The position numbers were made by a program, and so were the translations under genes. This document shows positions 1 through 9,282 of a stretch of 35,005 nt of DNA, in pieces (positions within the stretch are counted from its first letter, which is position 1; each line of letters begins with the position of its first letter). The DNA is from Photorhabdus namnaonensis (lineage in GTDB: Bacteria; Pseudomonadota; Gammaproteobacteria; Enterobacterales; Enterobacteriaceae): positions 1 to 35,005 of the forward strand of contig NZ_LOIC01000055.1 in NCBI RefSeq assembly GCF_001684335.1. Reading direction: 5' to 3'. The notes beneath the pieces are model-generated. The model was not told the origin of the DNA and searched no databases. It saw only the letters and a program-made list of their open reading frames with translations.

Positions 1-18
1 GTGATGGTTAATAACCTG

Positions 19-36
19 AAAGCCCTGCGGGCTTTT
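19..36 (+). terminator. Short GC-rich hairpin with T tail
   Basis: AAAGCCC and GGGCTTT form a 7-bp stem around a TGC loop, and a run of four T follows on the plus strand. It has the shape of a small intrinsic terminator. The gene it would serve lies left of the window, so the strand is uncertain. Confidence 0.45.
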
Positions 37-56
37 CGCCTTATATCACCGCCCGC

Positions 57-88
57 ATTGGGCGAGGGTTTACGGCGGATTTTGCTAA
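57..88. repeat. 32-bp dispersed repeat, copy 1
   Basis: This segment matches 22603-22634 at 29 of 32 positions (mismatches at 58, 64 and 79); the shared core is GGGTTTACGGCGG. Both copies are intergenic, and both have the same orientation in the window. Read on the minus strand, both give a basic peptide of the type SK-x-RRKP. It may be a dispersed element or the remnant of a repeated small gene; nothing more can be said from two copies. Confidence 0.6.
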
Positions 89-109
89 GTATTATGGATA
101 ATTGATAGA

Positions 110-129
110 AAGGCGCGGACCTGCGCCTT
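110..129 (-). terminator. Terminator after hslO
   Basis: AAGGCGC / GCGCCTT form a 7-bp stem with a 6-nt loop. On the minus strand it is followed by TTTCT. It lies about 30 bp downstream of the hslO stop codon and would end the hslR-hslO transcript. Confidence 0.7.
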
Positions 130-160
130 AAAAGGTGAAAAAGTTTGTTTAGATCGAATA

Positions 161-1033
161 TCAATGGAGCAAGTTCTTTTTTTCTGTTCTGATTGCAGCA
201 AGATCGTCAGCATCAAAAATATAGTGCGTGCCGCAATACTCACACGCCATATCAATGTTGCCATCTTTCTGCAAAATATGATTAACATCCTCATCGGAAA
301 GTGTGACTAATGTGTCAGCACAACGTTGGCGAGAACAAGTACAACGGAATTCGACCGCTTGCGGTTCATATAATATGACATCTTCCTCATGATAAAGGCG
401 GTGCAAAATCTCCTTAACTTCCAATGAATATAACTCTTCACCTTTAATGGTTGCAGTAAGTTGCACCAGATGATCAAAAGTTTCCGCACTACTCTGCTCC
501 GCTATTGGCAGAATCTGTAATAACATACCACCAGCAGCAACTCTTCCACTCTGAATGCCAGTACGGATAAATAGACGAGTCGGTAGCTGTTCAGACTGTC
601 TGAAATAATCATCAAGGCAATCCGCCAGTGTTTCACCTTCCAGTGCAACCACGCCCTGATAACGTTCACCATGAGTTGGCGTAATGGTAATAACCATATA
701 GCCTGTACCAACCATCTGTTTCAAACTACTATTTTCAGTCACTAATCCATCAATACGAGCGACACCTCGCATCTGTTGCTGATGATTACCATTAATCACA
801 GCCAATTTGACCGGCCCATCTCCCTGAATCTGAACCGTAATATCGCCATCAAATTTCAGGGTTGCAGTTAATAGACTGGTTGCTACCAACAGTTCTCCCA
901 ATAATTGCTGTACCGGCTGCGGGTAATTATGATTTTCCAAAATATATTGGTAAGTTTCACTGGCTAAAACCAGCTCACCACGTACAGAATAATTCTCAAA
1001 CAAAAAGCGGTGCAATTGGTCTTGTTTAAACAT
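161..1033 (-). CDS. hslO: Hsp33 redox-regulated chaperonin
   Basis: Cytoplasmic holdase chaperone switched on by oxidation (family knowledge). The 290-residue product matches the normal length. The zinc-binding redox switch is intact: C231-x-C233 followed by C264-x2-C267, with the typical sequence RCTCSRQRC and CEYCG. In Hsp33 these four cysteines bind zinc when reduced and form two disulfides under oxidative stress, which exposes the substrate-binding surface. The N-terminal domain carries the family signatures [20 protein letters not shown] and [10 protein letters not shown]. It lies 22 bp downstream of hslR on the same strand, so the two are probably one operon, and a hairpin at 110-129 follows it. 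Start chosen at the ATG giving [14 protein letters not shown], with GAGAG upstream. Confidence 0.97.
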   Translation of the reverse strand: MFKQDQLHRFLFENYSVRGELVLASETYQYILENHNYPQPVQQLLGELLVATSLLTATLKFDGDITVQIQGDGPVKLAVINGNHQQQMRGVARIDGLVTENSSLKQMVGTGYMVITITPTHGERYQGVVALEGETLADCLDDYFRQSEQLPTRLFIRTGIQSGRVAAGGMLLQILPIAEQSSAETFDHLVQLTATIKGEELYSLEVKEILHRLYHEEDVILYEPQAVEFRCTCSRQRCADTLVTLSDEDVNHILQKDGNIDMACEYCGTHYIFDADDLAAIRTEKKNLLH

Positions 1034-1055
1034 AACTATCTCTCATTCGAGCAGG

Positions 1056-1472
1056 TTATTCCTGCCCACTTAATTTGATGTTCTTAAACTTAATCAGCGT
1101 GCGTCTTTCTTTTTTATCCGGTCGTCGATCAGGATGAGGCATAGTTAATGCATTCATTTTTCGAGCAATTGCCATTTTTTCCCGGTTAGCAATACTCGCT
1201 TCCGTCTCCTGGTAAAGTTGCTGCGCCTCCGGCGCACTACGTCGATGATTGCTTAACGCAAGAACTTCAACTATACGTTCATCATTACCTTGACGCAGTT
1301 TAATTTCAGCCCCAGGTTCAACCAATTTACTCGGTTTACTTCTTTGACCATTATAGTGAACTTTACCACCGTCTATCATTTCCCGTGCAATAGCCCGGGT
1401 TTTATAAAAACGGGCCGCCCACAGCCATTTATCCAGACGGACAGCTTGATCGGAGTCTGAATTACCCTTCAT
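1056..1472 (-). CDS. hslR: Hsp15, ribosome-associated heat shock protein
   Basis: S4-like RNA-binding protein that in E. coli binds free 50S subunits still carrying a nascent chain and helps recycle them. The S4 domain is at the N-terminus (VRLDKWLWAARFYKTR, then GGKVHYNGQRSKPSK), and the C-terminal tail is basic (HPDRRPDKKERR). A longer frame is open up to 1508, but the ATG at 1472 is preceded by GAGAGG at good spacing and gives a 138-residue protein close to the usual 133; I use that start. It is co-oriented with hslO. In E. coli yrfG sits between hslR and igaA; here only 57 bp separate them and no such gene is present. Confidence 0.95.
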   Translation of the reverse strand: MKGNSDSDQAVRLDKWLWAARFYKTRAIAREMIDGGKVHYNGQRSKPSKLVEPGAEIKLRQGNDERIVEVLALSNHRRSAPEAQQLYQETEASIANREKMAIARKMNALTMPHPDRRPDKKERRTLIKFKNIKLSGQE

Positions 1473-1529
1473 TTTTCCTCTCACTATCAGCTTTGGCAAA
1501 TAAACCAAAGCCTAACATACCATTGTCGA

Positions 1530-3644
1530 TTATCGCCAACGCGTAGGCGGAAAAAGTGTATTAAAACAGTTATCGTAATATTGACTGATTTTGTTTAGGC
1601 GTTGTTTATTCTGCCGATTTTTCTTAACAACCAGCACAAAGTTAATGATTAAGGTCGTAAAAAGAGCCAAGAATAAAACAGTAGTACTAATACAACGAGC
1701 AAGCGTCATGGAATCCAGTTCATTATGCAACACAACCCGGCGGGTTCCATGACTATCTACGGATAATTCCGTGATAATTCCCGTTGTCTCAAAAGGTGTT
1801 TGCAATACCATATCCGATAACCGCTGTAATTCACGCCATTGTTCCAACGCACTATGGTCATAAGAGATGATGGCGGGGGTTATATATTCAACCAGTTGTT
1901 TGCCTTCATCACTGATAAGCAGAACACCGCCAGGTGAAGGGCTATTCAGCAGCATTGCGACTTTATCTATTTCCCGGTAGATAAATGATGATGTCGTCGC
2001 ATCAACCAATTTCCCCAAAGCTTCAGCGCCAGCCGGACGCAATAAAACATGAGTACCATCCAATTTGCCACTTTCCGCATTCTTTAACAAAGTGAGCCAA
2101 TCATTAGCATTACCCAAGTTAACCAAAGCATTTTTTAATCGTAAACAGTCGGTTTCTTTTTCACATAATTCTTTAGTTTTCAATACAATATCAGGGAAAT
2201 TATCCAATAAGATCATACCAGATTTGAAAATCTCCTGAGCAAGATCTGGATTTATTACATCGTCATTTTCCTGTAAACGTAATTGCTTATTAACAGTGGC
2301 AATCAGTTTAGCGGCATTTTCTATAATTTCTGATTCTGGTATTGGCAGTGGATTAACTCTATTCCAATATATCCCCGAACAATCGAATGGAGAAAAATAG
2401 GTATCGCCTTTACCATTCATATTGTTTAGCGGCATATAACACATACCAACCCCTTTTGCTTTCAGGATATCCCCAACTCGCAATTCCATCCCTTCCATCA
2501 TATTAGCGTCAGTGACAACTTTTGTGCTGCTGCCACGCAACCAGGCAAAACTGAGTTTCATCGGTACACTAACCGGCTGATAAAAATAGAGCAGTAACAT
2601 AATCAGCAAGCTACTAACGATCATCATGAGATTTTTCCCATAACGATGGTAAGGGTAATTTTTTTCTTCCTCATGCAAAGAGAGATAATGCCCTTGCCTG
2701 ACTACCTGGCCGTTAGTGTAAATATCAATATTGGTTTGTTGATCAAGATAGTGAGCAACATAAGGCTCCCAATGAGGAGGATAAATCAAATCAATTCCAC
2801 CAAGTGAAATATTACTCATTTGCCCTTGTTCAAATTCGCCAAATAATCCCCATCGTTTTGGTATACCGGTAAAACAGTGAATATCCTGACGCCTGCATAT
2901 TGAAAGTGGACAAAATAGCGGCAAAAAACTGACAACGACTAAGCTGCCTGCAATCAACATCAGCCACGGCAAAAGCAGTGTTGGTGAAAGTAATGCAAGA
3001 AACCAAATGAAAAATCCAAAACACAAAAATCCCCCCTCCCAAATCCCCGATGAGTGATTTAACCAGTACTCTTCCAATGTCTCTTTACGGATATTTTGTA
3101 ATTTTACGCTGGTTTCACCATTTTTCTGGATCGATGCCTGCTGATGAGATACCTCTGAAATTACCGGAACAGAAGGAAAATCCTGTTGAAAATCTTTCAG
3201 AAAGTGACCATTAATCGAAATAACCAGAGGGATTGTCGCGGTGTGAACAACATCAATAATATTCTGTTGTTTAATAAAAGGCTCAAGGAAAAACGGTAAA
3301 TGAACTTCTGCCATATCAATATAATAACGCCAGCTATGTAGTTCATCTGAAGCAACAGAAAATCGGGTAATGGAATGACAGATAGTATAAACCATATCAT
3401 TTTTACCCATCAGAATTGGCCAACTTGTTTTATTAATACGATCTGTTACAACTGGCGGCAACACTCGACTCAAATAACATTCAATAGCCTGATACTCATC
3501 AGCATTAAGTTTACGATAGGTTGGTGTAGCAACAGAAGGCAGATAACAGGCATTATCATGTAACTTCCATTTGAGAATCAGAAAGGAAGCCATGACAATC
3601 AAACTAATTATCAAGATAGCCAGTATAACGACTGTTACGCTCAT
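1530..3644 (-). CDS. igaA: IgaA/YrfF, inner-membrane inhibitor of the Rcs phosphorelay
   Basis: Polytopic inner-membrane protein that restrains Rcs envelope-stress signalling by contact with RcsD; it is essential in several enterobacteria unless Rcs is inactive (family knowledge). The 704-residue length fits (about 710 in E. coli). Visible architecture: a membrane segment at residues 1-25, a pair at about 205-245, one at about 338-356, and a last one at about 655-678. The periplasmic part between the last two holds four cysteines (C402, C422, C494, C500), the pattern known for the disulfides of IgaA. The gene is divergent from nudE, with a 476-bp gap containing an ERIC element. Confidence 0.95.
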   Translation of the reverse strand: MSVTVVILAILIISLIVMASFLILKWKLHDNACYLPSVATPTYRKLNADEYQAIECYLSRVLPPVVTDRINKTSWPILMGKNDMVYTICHSITRFSVASDELHSWRYYIDMAEVHLPFFLEPFIKQQNIIDVVHTATIPLVISINGHFLKDFQQDFPSVPVISEVSHQQASIQKNGETSVKLQNIRKETLEEYWLNHSSGIWEGGFLCFGFFIWFLALLSPTLLLPWLMLIAGSLVVVSFLPLFCPLSICRRQDIHCFTGIPKRWGLFGEFEQGQMSNISLGGIDLIYPPHWEPYVAHYLDQQTNIDIYTNGQVVRQGHYLSLHEEEKNYPYHRYGKNLMMIVSSLLIMLLLYFYQPVSVPMKLSFAWLRGSSTKVVTDANMMEGMELRVGDILKAKGVGMCYMPLNNMNGKGDTYFSPFDCSGIYWNRVNPLPIPESEIIENAAKLIATVNKQLRLQENDDVINPDLAQEIFKSGMILLDNFPDIVLKTKELCEKETDCLRLKNALVNLGNANDWLTLLKNAESGKLDGTHVLLRPAGAEALGKLVDATTSSFIYREIDKVAMLLNSPSPGGVLLISDEGKQLVEYITPAIISYDHSALEQWRELQRLSDMVLQTPFETTGIITELSVDSHGTRRVVLHNELDSMTLARCISTTVLFLALFTTLIINFVLVVKKNRQNKQRLNKISQYYDNCFNTLFPPTRWR

Positions 3645-4120
3645 TTTATCCCCATACCCATGACAATCTTGCTATTGTTGCTTGCAAATTATCAACTACA
3701 CGTTAAGTTTTGAATTAGGTTATCTCTATTTGTTTTTTTAATTTATTTTACAATGAGTTATATAATCACGCACTAAACTATCCACAACATAGATCTATTT
3801 CCAAAGAGGATAAAGATAACAGTAACAACAATAACCAGCGATAATCACTATACCCTATGGATTTCAAGGTGCATCGCGACGGCAAGGGAGCGAATCCCCG
3901 GGAGCATAGGGAACTATGTGACCGGGGTGAGTGAGCGCAGCCAACAAAGAGGCAACTTGAAAGATAACGGGTATATCATTTATCAAAATAATCGGCCATA
4001 TTTAGTCAACTTATGGAGTGTACCTAATTTCATCATAAAATCTAAGGTTAATGAAATAATTCATGACGTAATAATGCACAGACACTCAACTCAACCAATA
4101 CTAAACCATCAGGGGCAATT
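3645..4120. other. igaA-nudE divergent intergenic region
   Basis: The gap should hold the promoters of igaA (minus) and nudE (plus). It is AT-rich apart from the ERIC element at 3849-3975. A 68-codon open frame at 3918-4124 runs through half of the ERIC and has no protein character. No separate gene is seen. Confidence 0.6.
3849..3975. repeat. ERIC element (127 bp)
   Basis: An imperfect palindrome of exactly 127 bp bounded by TATACCC (3849-3855) and GGGTATA (3969-3975). Internal blocks are those of enterobacterial repetitive intergenic consensus elements: GGAGCGAATCCCCGGGAGC, then ACTATGTGACCGGGGTGAG and GCAGCCAACAAAGAGGCAAC. ERICs are non-autonomous, MITE-like elements transcribed as part of neighbouring transcripts. 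This full-length copy lies about 145 bp upstream of nudE and about 205 bp upstream of igaA. Confidence 0.92.
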
Positions 4121-4669
4121 ATGAATGACCTGAAAAACCCTAAAATCCTAAACATAGAGGACATTGCTCATTCACGTTTATTTCATATTCAGTCAGTTGA
4201 TCTCGAATTCAGTAACGGTGTAAAACGCGTTTATGAACGAATGCGTCCGGTCAATCGGGAAGCTGTTCTGATAATCCCGGTCATTGGGGATGAATTGTTG
4301 CTTATTCGTGAGTATGCAGTCGGCATTGAGCAGTACGAATTGGGCTTTCCTAAAGGCGCGATCGACCCTGGGGAAAATATCTTCGAAGCCGCTAATCGTG
4401 AATTAAAAGAAGAAGTCAGCTTTGGTGCCAGAAAAATAGAACAATTAGCCAAACTTACTATGGCTCCAGCCTATTTTTCTCACAAAATGAATATCGTTAT
4501 TGCTGAAAATCTCTATCCAGAAAGACTGGAAGGGGATGAACCTGAACCACTACCACAAATACGTTGGCCAATAGCCGATATGATGTCATTACTGGATCAC
4601 GCTGATTTCAACGAAGCACGTAATGTCTGCGCCCTATTTTTGGCACAAAAATATTTAAAGCACCGTTGA
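4121..4669 (+). CDS. nudE: ADP compounds hydrolase NudE (Nudix)
   Basis: Nudix hydrolase that in E. coli cleaves ADP-ribose, Ap3A and NADH-type substrates. The 182-residue product has the Nudix box at about residues 79-101: G-x5-E then REL-x-EE (ANRELKEEV), with the metal-binding glutamates E94, E97 and E98 in place. One oddity: the box normally continues EE-x-G, but residue 100 is serine (codon AGC, one base from GGC). AGGGG lies seven bases before the ATG. It stands alone, divergent from igaA and convergent with mrcA, sharing the terminator at 4674-4706. Confidence 0.95.
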   Translation: MNDLKNPKILNIEDIAHSRLFHIQSVDLEFSNGVKRVYERMRPVNREAVLIIPVIGDELLLIREYAVGIEQYELGFPKGAIDPGENIFEAANRELKEEVSFGARKIEQLAKLTMAPAYFSHKMNIVIAENLYPERLEGDEPEPLPQIRWPIADMMSLLDHADFNEARNVCALFLAQKYLKHR

Positions 4670-4673
4670 AGTT

Positions 4674-4706
4674 CACAGGCACAACAACGCTTCCGTTGTG
4701 CCTGTG
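4674..4706. terminator. Bidirectional terminator between nudE and mrcA
   Basis: CACAGGCACAAC and GTTGTGCCTGTG form a perfect 12-bp stem around a 9-nt loop. It begins five bases after the nudE stop and ends eight bases before the mrcA stop, so it can serve both converging genes. Confidence 0.85.
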
Positions 4707-4714
4707 TCTTATCC

Positions 4715-7243
4715 TCAGAATAATTCTTGGCTTTCACCATTCTCAATTAAAGTTGTGCCAACTTCTTGCACCGCACTCTCTGTAGGTTGAGTTCCGTCAA
4801 TGAAGTATTCACTACGGGTATCCCCGCCTCCGCCAGCAAGTTTACCTGTCTTACGATCTATCACGACAGAAATAACCCCCGGAGGAGGTGTGACTTCTTT
4901 TTCAGGAACCCCTTCCAGCGCGATTTTCATAAAATCATCCCAAATTGGCTGCGCACTCTTAGCACCCGCTTCACCGCCTCCGGCCGCGGTACGACCAAGG
5001 CTTCTACGGTGGTCATCAAAGCCAATCCAAACCGTGGTGACAATATCCGGCCCATAACCTGAAAACCAGGCATCTTTTGAGCTGTTAGTTGTTCCAGTTT
5101 TGCCGCCGATATCCCGACGTTTCAGATCGCGTGAAGCGCGCCACCCCGTGCCTGACCAACCCGGCTCGCCAAAAATATTGCTATTCAAAGCATCATGGAT
5201 CAAAAATGCCAACTGAGTACTGATAACATGAGGAGCATATTTTGGCGCCTCTTCATGGCTATCAATTACCGGCGCTCTTTCCAATTCAGGTAACGGCAAT
5301 ATCTCTTGCTGGCTGACATGAGATTGAGCAACATTCTCAATCGAGTTTTCAGAAAGTTCGATTGAACGTGCCGTATCCCCATAAATTACTGGAATATCGC
5401 ACTGCGGACATGCAATTTTAGGCTTAGCCTCAAATAAAATATCGCCATCTTGGTTTTCAATCTTAGTAATAAAGTAAGGATCAACTAGATAGCCGCCATT
5501 GGACATGACCGAATAGCCACGTACCATTTGCATTGGTGTAAATGATGGCGATCCCAAAGCCAGAGATTCTGTACGTACTATATTTTGTGCCGGGAAACCA
5601 AACCGTTGCAGGTAATCAGCAGCATAATCGACTCCCATTGCTCGCATTGCCCGAACCATCACGACATTCTTCGATTGCCCTAATCCCTGACGCAAACGGA
5701 TTGGCCCAACATAAGTCGGTGGTGAGTTTTTCGGACGCCAATCAGTACCGGCTCCGGCATCCCAACGGCTAATGGGTAAGTCATTCAGCAATGAAGCCAA
5801 TGTCAGCCCTTTATCCATCGCCGCGGTATAGAGAAATGGTTTGATATTGGAACCAATCTGACGTAACGACTGAGTGACACGGTTAAATTTACTCAAGTTG
5901 AAATCAAACCCACCCACCAGCGCCTTCACAGCGCCATCATTGGGATCAATAGAGACCAAAGCCGCGTTAACTTCCGGCACTTGCGCCAACCACCAAATAT
6001 CCTTTACTTTCCGAACCCAAACCTGCTCACCAACTTGAACCACCTCATTCACACTACGAGGAACCACACCCTGTGCACTATCAGATCTGAACTTTCTGGC
6101 CCAACGGACACCCGTCATTGGCAATTCCGCACTACTGCCATCAGGCAACATCACTATCGCCTGATCACTACCCGCTCCGGTCACCACAGCCGGTATTAAT
6201 GACCCATAATTTGCCAAGGTCTTAAGCTTCTTGACAATCTGTTCCCGATCCCAAGCAGGTTCGCCCACTTTCCACAAAACTTCCTGTGCTCCACGGTAGC
6301 CATGACGCACATCATAATCAATGAGGTTATTACGAACCGCATCCACGGCAGCCAATTGAAGTTTACGGGTAATCGTCGTGTAAACCTTATAACCGTCGGT
6401 ATAAGCATTCTCACCATAACGCTCAATCATCTCCTGACGCACCATCTCGGACAAATAGGGCGCGGAGAAAGCAATCTGGGGCGCATGGTAATTAGCAATC
6501 AACTTTTCACTTCTGGCTTGATTATATTGCTGCTGAGTAATATAGCCTTCATTGAGCATACGGCTCAGAACCACATTCCGGCGGTTAATCGCCCGACTAT
6601 ACGAATAAAGCGGGTTAAACGTAGAAGGCGCCTTTGGCAAACCGGCAATCATGGCTATTTCACTCAATGTCAACTCTTTGACATTCTTACCAAAATAGAC
6701 TTGAGCCGCCGCCCCGACACCATAAGCCCGGTAACCAAGGTAAATTTTATTGAGATAGAGTTCGAGGATCTCATCCTTATTCAGCAGTTGCTCAATCCTG
6801 ATAGCCAGAAAAACTTCCTTGATTTTACGTATCAACGTCTTCTCAGGAGTGAGAAAGAAATTTCTCGCCAGTTGCTGAGTAATGGTACTCGCCCCTTGTG
6901 ATGCATGGCCTGAACTCATCGCGACAGACGCTGCCCGGATGATCCCCACAGGGTCGACCCCGTGATGCTCATAAAAACGACTATCCTCCGTTGCAATGAA
7001 CGCTTTCACCATAATGGGTGGAATTTCGGACAGCTCAAGAGGCATACGGCGTTTTTCACCATATTGGGCAATAAGCTCGCCATCTGCACTGAACACCTGC
7101 ATTGGTGTCTGTAATCGAACATCCTTTAATGTCGCCACATCAGGTAACTGAGGCTCGATATATTTGTACATCCCAAAAATCGAGGCCGTTCCCAGAAAAA
7201 TGCAACTCACGACAAAGACTAGAAAATACTTTACGAACTTCAC
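4715..7243 (-). CDS. mrcA: Penicillin-binding protein 1A, bifunctional peptidoglycan synthase
   Basis: Class A PBP that polymerises lipid II and cross-links the strands in the periplasm, anchored by one N-terminal membrane segment (residues about 5-25). Length 842 against about 850 in E. coli. The glycosyltransferase 51 domain shows ATEDSRFYEHHG (catalytic E86), GASTITQQLARN and the RKIKEVFLAIRIEQ block. The transpeptidase domain has S465-x-x-K468 (GSNIKPF), SKN at 524-526 and KTGTTN at 715-720. The OB-like insert between the domains is present, and a CPQC pair is seen near residue 612. Divergent from hofM, the usual enterobacterial arrangement. Confidence 0.97.
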   Translation of the reverse strand: MKFVKYFLVFVVSCIFLGTASIFGMYKYIEPQLPDVATLKDVRLQTPMQVFSADGELIAQYGEKRRMPLELSEIPPIMVKAFIATEDSRFYEHHGVDPVGIIRAASVAMSSGHASQGASTITQQLARNFFLTPEKTLIRKIKEVFLAIRIEQLLNKDEILELYLNKIYLGYRAYGVGAAAQVYFGKNVKELTLSEIAMIAGLPKAPSTFNPLYSYSRAINRRNVVLSRMLNEGYITQQQYNQARSEKLIANYHAPQIAFSAPYLSEMVRQEMIERYGENAYTDGYKVYTTITRKLQLAAVDAVRNNLIDYDVRHGYRGAQEVLWKVGEPAWDREQIVKKLKTLANYGSLIPAVVTGAGSDQAIVMLPDGSSAELPMTGVRWARKFRSDSAQGVVPRSVNEVVQVGEQVWVRKVKDIWWLAQVPEVNAALVSIDPNDGAVKALVGGFDFNLSKFNRVTQSLRQIGSNIKPFLYTAAMDKGLTLASLLNDLPISRWDAGAGTDWRPKNSPPTYVGPIRLRQGLGQSKNVVMVRAMRAMGVDYAADYLQRFGFPAQNIVRTESLALGSPSFTPMQMVRGYSVMSNGGYLVDPYFITKIENQDGDILFEAKPKIACPQCDIPVIYGDTARSIELSENSIENVAQSHVSQQEILPLPELERAPVIDSHEEAPKYAPHVISTQLAFLIHDALNSNIFGEPGWSGTGWRASRDLKRRDIGGKTGTTNSSKDAWFSGYGPDIVTTVWIGFDDHRRSLGRTAAGGGEAGAKSAQPIWDDFMKIALEGVPEKEVTPPPGVISVVIDRKTGKLAGGGGDTRSEYFIDGTQPTESAVQEVGTTLIENGESQELF

Positions 7244-7362
7244 CTGAAATTTCCCATGTCACGTTAGTCGGGTGGTTTATAAACAATCGGCGCGTAGTAT
7301 AAAGGTTACACAGCACCTTGAATATGGTCTTTTATTAAAATTACTGATATGGAGATCGATAG

Positions 7363-8196
7363 ATGTATTCACCAAAATGGTATGTCGGATTGGACATCCA
7401 AAATGGCGCCCTTCGCGCCGTCGCGGCTATAAAACGCCGAGATGGCTGGCAGCTTCGCCACTGCTGGCAATATCTTTTATCTGATGCGGTTATGCCAGAA
7501 GGTCGTTTACAACGGCCAGAAATATTATGTGATATTTTAAATCAATGGCGCCAAGAATTACCTAAAAAAATCAGTTTCAGACTCGCCCTGCCTGTACAAC
7601 AAACATTGCAGAAGAGTCTGATTTTACCTCCAGATATCAATCTTAAAGAGCCGGAGCAAAGCTGGTTTATCAACGCCAGCGCCGAGAAACAATTTCCCTT
7701 TAACACCCGAGAACTGGCGCTGGATTACCGTATCATTGAACAAAACGCCTACATCAGCGCCGCCCGCCAGAAAGATCTCAACCTCTGGCTACAATGTCTT
7801 GCACAGGCAGGAATATTTCCAGACGCTATTGATATTGCTCCCTGTGCCCTACGCTATATAGCGCAATACGCCGGCGTCCCCGCTGATAGTTGGTTGTTAC
7901 ACAGGCAACAATCTGGTTGGCTATGGGTATCTCCTGCCAATGCCCCCTTCGCTTATGATCTGGTATCAGCAAATACGGCTACTTCTTCTCCACAGCAGAT
8001 TATCCGCCAATTATCTGCCTCATCTATGGCTGAACAGCCTGTTTACTACAGTAGCTACCAACAAGAAGCCCTACCTGAAGGAACTTACTCTTGGGATATG
8101 TTGACAGCATTTCGTCACTATCAACCACCACGGCCAATTCAATTGATGGAATATGTGATAGCCGGTGGTTTAGCACTCAGACCGGATGATAAGTAA
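7363..8196 (+). CDS. hofM: HofM, PilM-like pilus assembly / DNA utilisation protein
   Basis: First gene of the hof (com-like) cluster. PilM-type proteins have an actin-like fold and form a cytoplasmic ring with PilN/PilO/PilP in type IV pilus and competence systems; in E. coli the hof genes are needed to use DNA as a nutrient. The 277-residue product begins YSPKWYVGLDIQNGALRA, the family N-terminus, and ends just 2 bp before hofN. No membrane segment is seen, as expected. GGAG lies upstream of the ATG. The assignment rests mainly on position and on the N-terminal motif, since these proteins diverge quickly. Confidence 0.85.
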   Translation: MYSPKWYVGLDIQNGALRAVAAIKRRDGWQLRHCWQYLLSDAVMPEGRLQRPEILCDILNQWRQELPKKISFRLALPVQQTLQKSLILPPDINLKEPEQSWFINASAEKQFPFNTRELALDYRIIEQNAYISAARQKDLNLWLQCLAQAGIFPDAIDIAPCALRYIAQYAGVPADSWLLHRQQSGWLWVSPANAPFAYDLVSANTATSSPQQIIRQLSASSMAEQPVYYSSYQQEALPEGTYSWDMLTAFRHYQPPRPIQLMEYVIAGGLALRPDDK

Positions 8197-8198
8197 CG

Positions 8199-8750
8199 AT
8201 GTATCAGGTTAATTTTCTACCTTGGCGACAAACCCGGCTAAGACATCGTTATCGTTGGTGGGCGATTCTTCTCTTATTGCAACTGATGTTGTGGCTGACA
8301 GTGCTCGTCTGGATGTTATTAAAACAACAGGAAACGATTAATCAGCACCAAAGGCAATTACAACAACTCAGCCAGCAACAATTACATTTGCAACAACAAA
8401 TAACTCAGACAGAGGAGGCGGTTAATCTTCACAACAAGCTAACCTATAAATTAAAACAACAACAAACGTGGCTGAAACAGAACCAACAACATTGGCAATT
8501 ATTTAATGAATTACCTGAATTATTACCGGAAGGAAGTTGGTTAACTGCTTTCGATGATCAGGAAGGTCAATTAAAACTGGTTGCTAATAGTCTGGATTAT
8601 TCCAGTATGACATCTCTACTGGATAATCTCGAAAACAACGGGCAATTGTCTGAAATTCAACTAAAAAAGATGACCATCACCGAACAACAAATCAGACAAT
8701 TTATTATTGACGCTAACTGGCAGACGGAGATAGCCAATGATAAAAAGTGA
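8199..8750 (+). CDS. hofN: HofN, PilN-like protein
   Basis: A 183-residue bitopic protein: short basic N-terminus (LPWRQTRLRHRYR), one membrane helix at about residues 21-42, then a glutamine-rich coiled coil (about 45-90) and a small periplasmic domain. This is the PilN layout; PilN binds PilM through its cytoplasmic tail (MYQVNFLPWR matches the usual I/V-NLLPWR motif) and pairs with PilO. The gene starts 2 bp after hofM and overlaps hofO by 14 bp, so translation is likely coupled. Confidence 0.85.
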   Translation: MYQVNFLPWRQTRLRHRYRWWAILLLLQLMLWLTVLVWMLLKQQETINQHQRQLQQLSQQQLHLQQQITQTEEAVNLHNKLTYKLKQQQTWLKQNQQHWQLFNELPELLPEGSWLTAFDDQEGQLKLVANSLDYSSMTSLLDNLENNGQLSEIQLKKMTITEQQIRQFIIDANWQTEIANDKK

Positions 8751-9282
8751 CTACCTATGGTGGTTTGCCAAACCAACCTGGCAGCTCTTCATCTGGCAGC
8801 AAACTATCATTATGTCATTTCTGATTCTGTTTTATCTTTTCTTCTGGCAAGAAAGAGCTGAACAGAGAAGTAGCCTGACAGAAAAAATAGCAGCTCAACA
8901 AATCAATACCAAAGCAACCAATGAACGACTAAATCAGCTACCGCTATTGGAAGATATACAACAACATATCAACCAAATAGAAAATGAACTCAGTAAGCCG
9001 CGACAAAATGCAGTAAAAATTACCGCAATAAAACAATTGCAACAGCCATTGATAAATTCTGGCGCGCAAGTTATTGAGTGGCAACGTAAAAAAGAAGGGG
9101 AAAAAACACTCTGGCAAATCACAATTTATTTGAACTACGAACAAATGTTGAGTTTTCTTGAGGCGTTACAAACGTTACATCCACCACTGCTGATTAAACA
9201 ACTTTCCATTTCGCCATCAGGTGAATCCCTAAACGTCAAAATCACTCTGTCAGAAACCTCACATGAGGAGTTTTATGACTAA
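8737..9282 (+). CDS. hofO: HofO, PilO-like protein
   Basis: A 181-residue protein with a short cytoplasmic N-terminus, one membrane helix at about residues 19-36, a coiled coil and a C-terminal ferredoxin-like region (TIYLNYEQMLSFLEALQTL fits the PilO core). In type IV pilus machines PilO heterodimerises with PilN in the periplasm. It overlaps hofN by 14 bp and hofQ by 8 bp. In E. coli hofP follows; here the next gene is the secretin itself. Confidence 0.83.
   Translation: MIKSDYLWWFAKPTWQLFIWQQTIIMSFLILFYLFFWQERAEQRSSLTEKIAAQQINTKATNERLNQLPLLEDIQQHINQIENELSKPRQNAVKITAIKQLQQPLINSGAQVIEWQRKKEGEKTLWQITIYLNYEQMLSFLEALQTLHPPLLIKQLSISPSGESLNVKITLSETSHEEFYD

Noticed and set aside
3918-4124. 68-codon plus-strand frame before nudE
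   Set aside because: Half of it is the ERIC element, and the rest has no protein character; it ends at the nudE start by chance.
6302-6901. 199-codon frame antisense to mrcA
   Set aside because: Long, but it mirrors a strongly conserved PBP1A coding region; a shadow frame without a ribosome binding site or family features.
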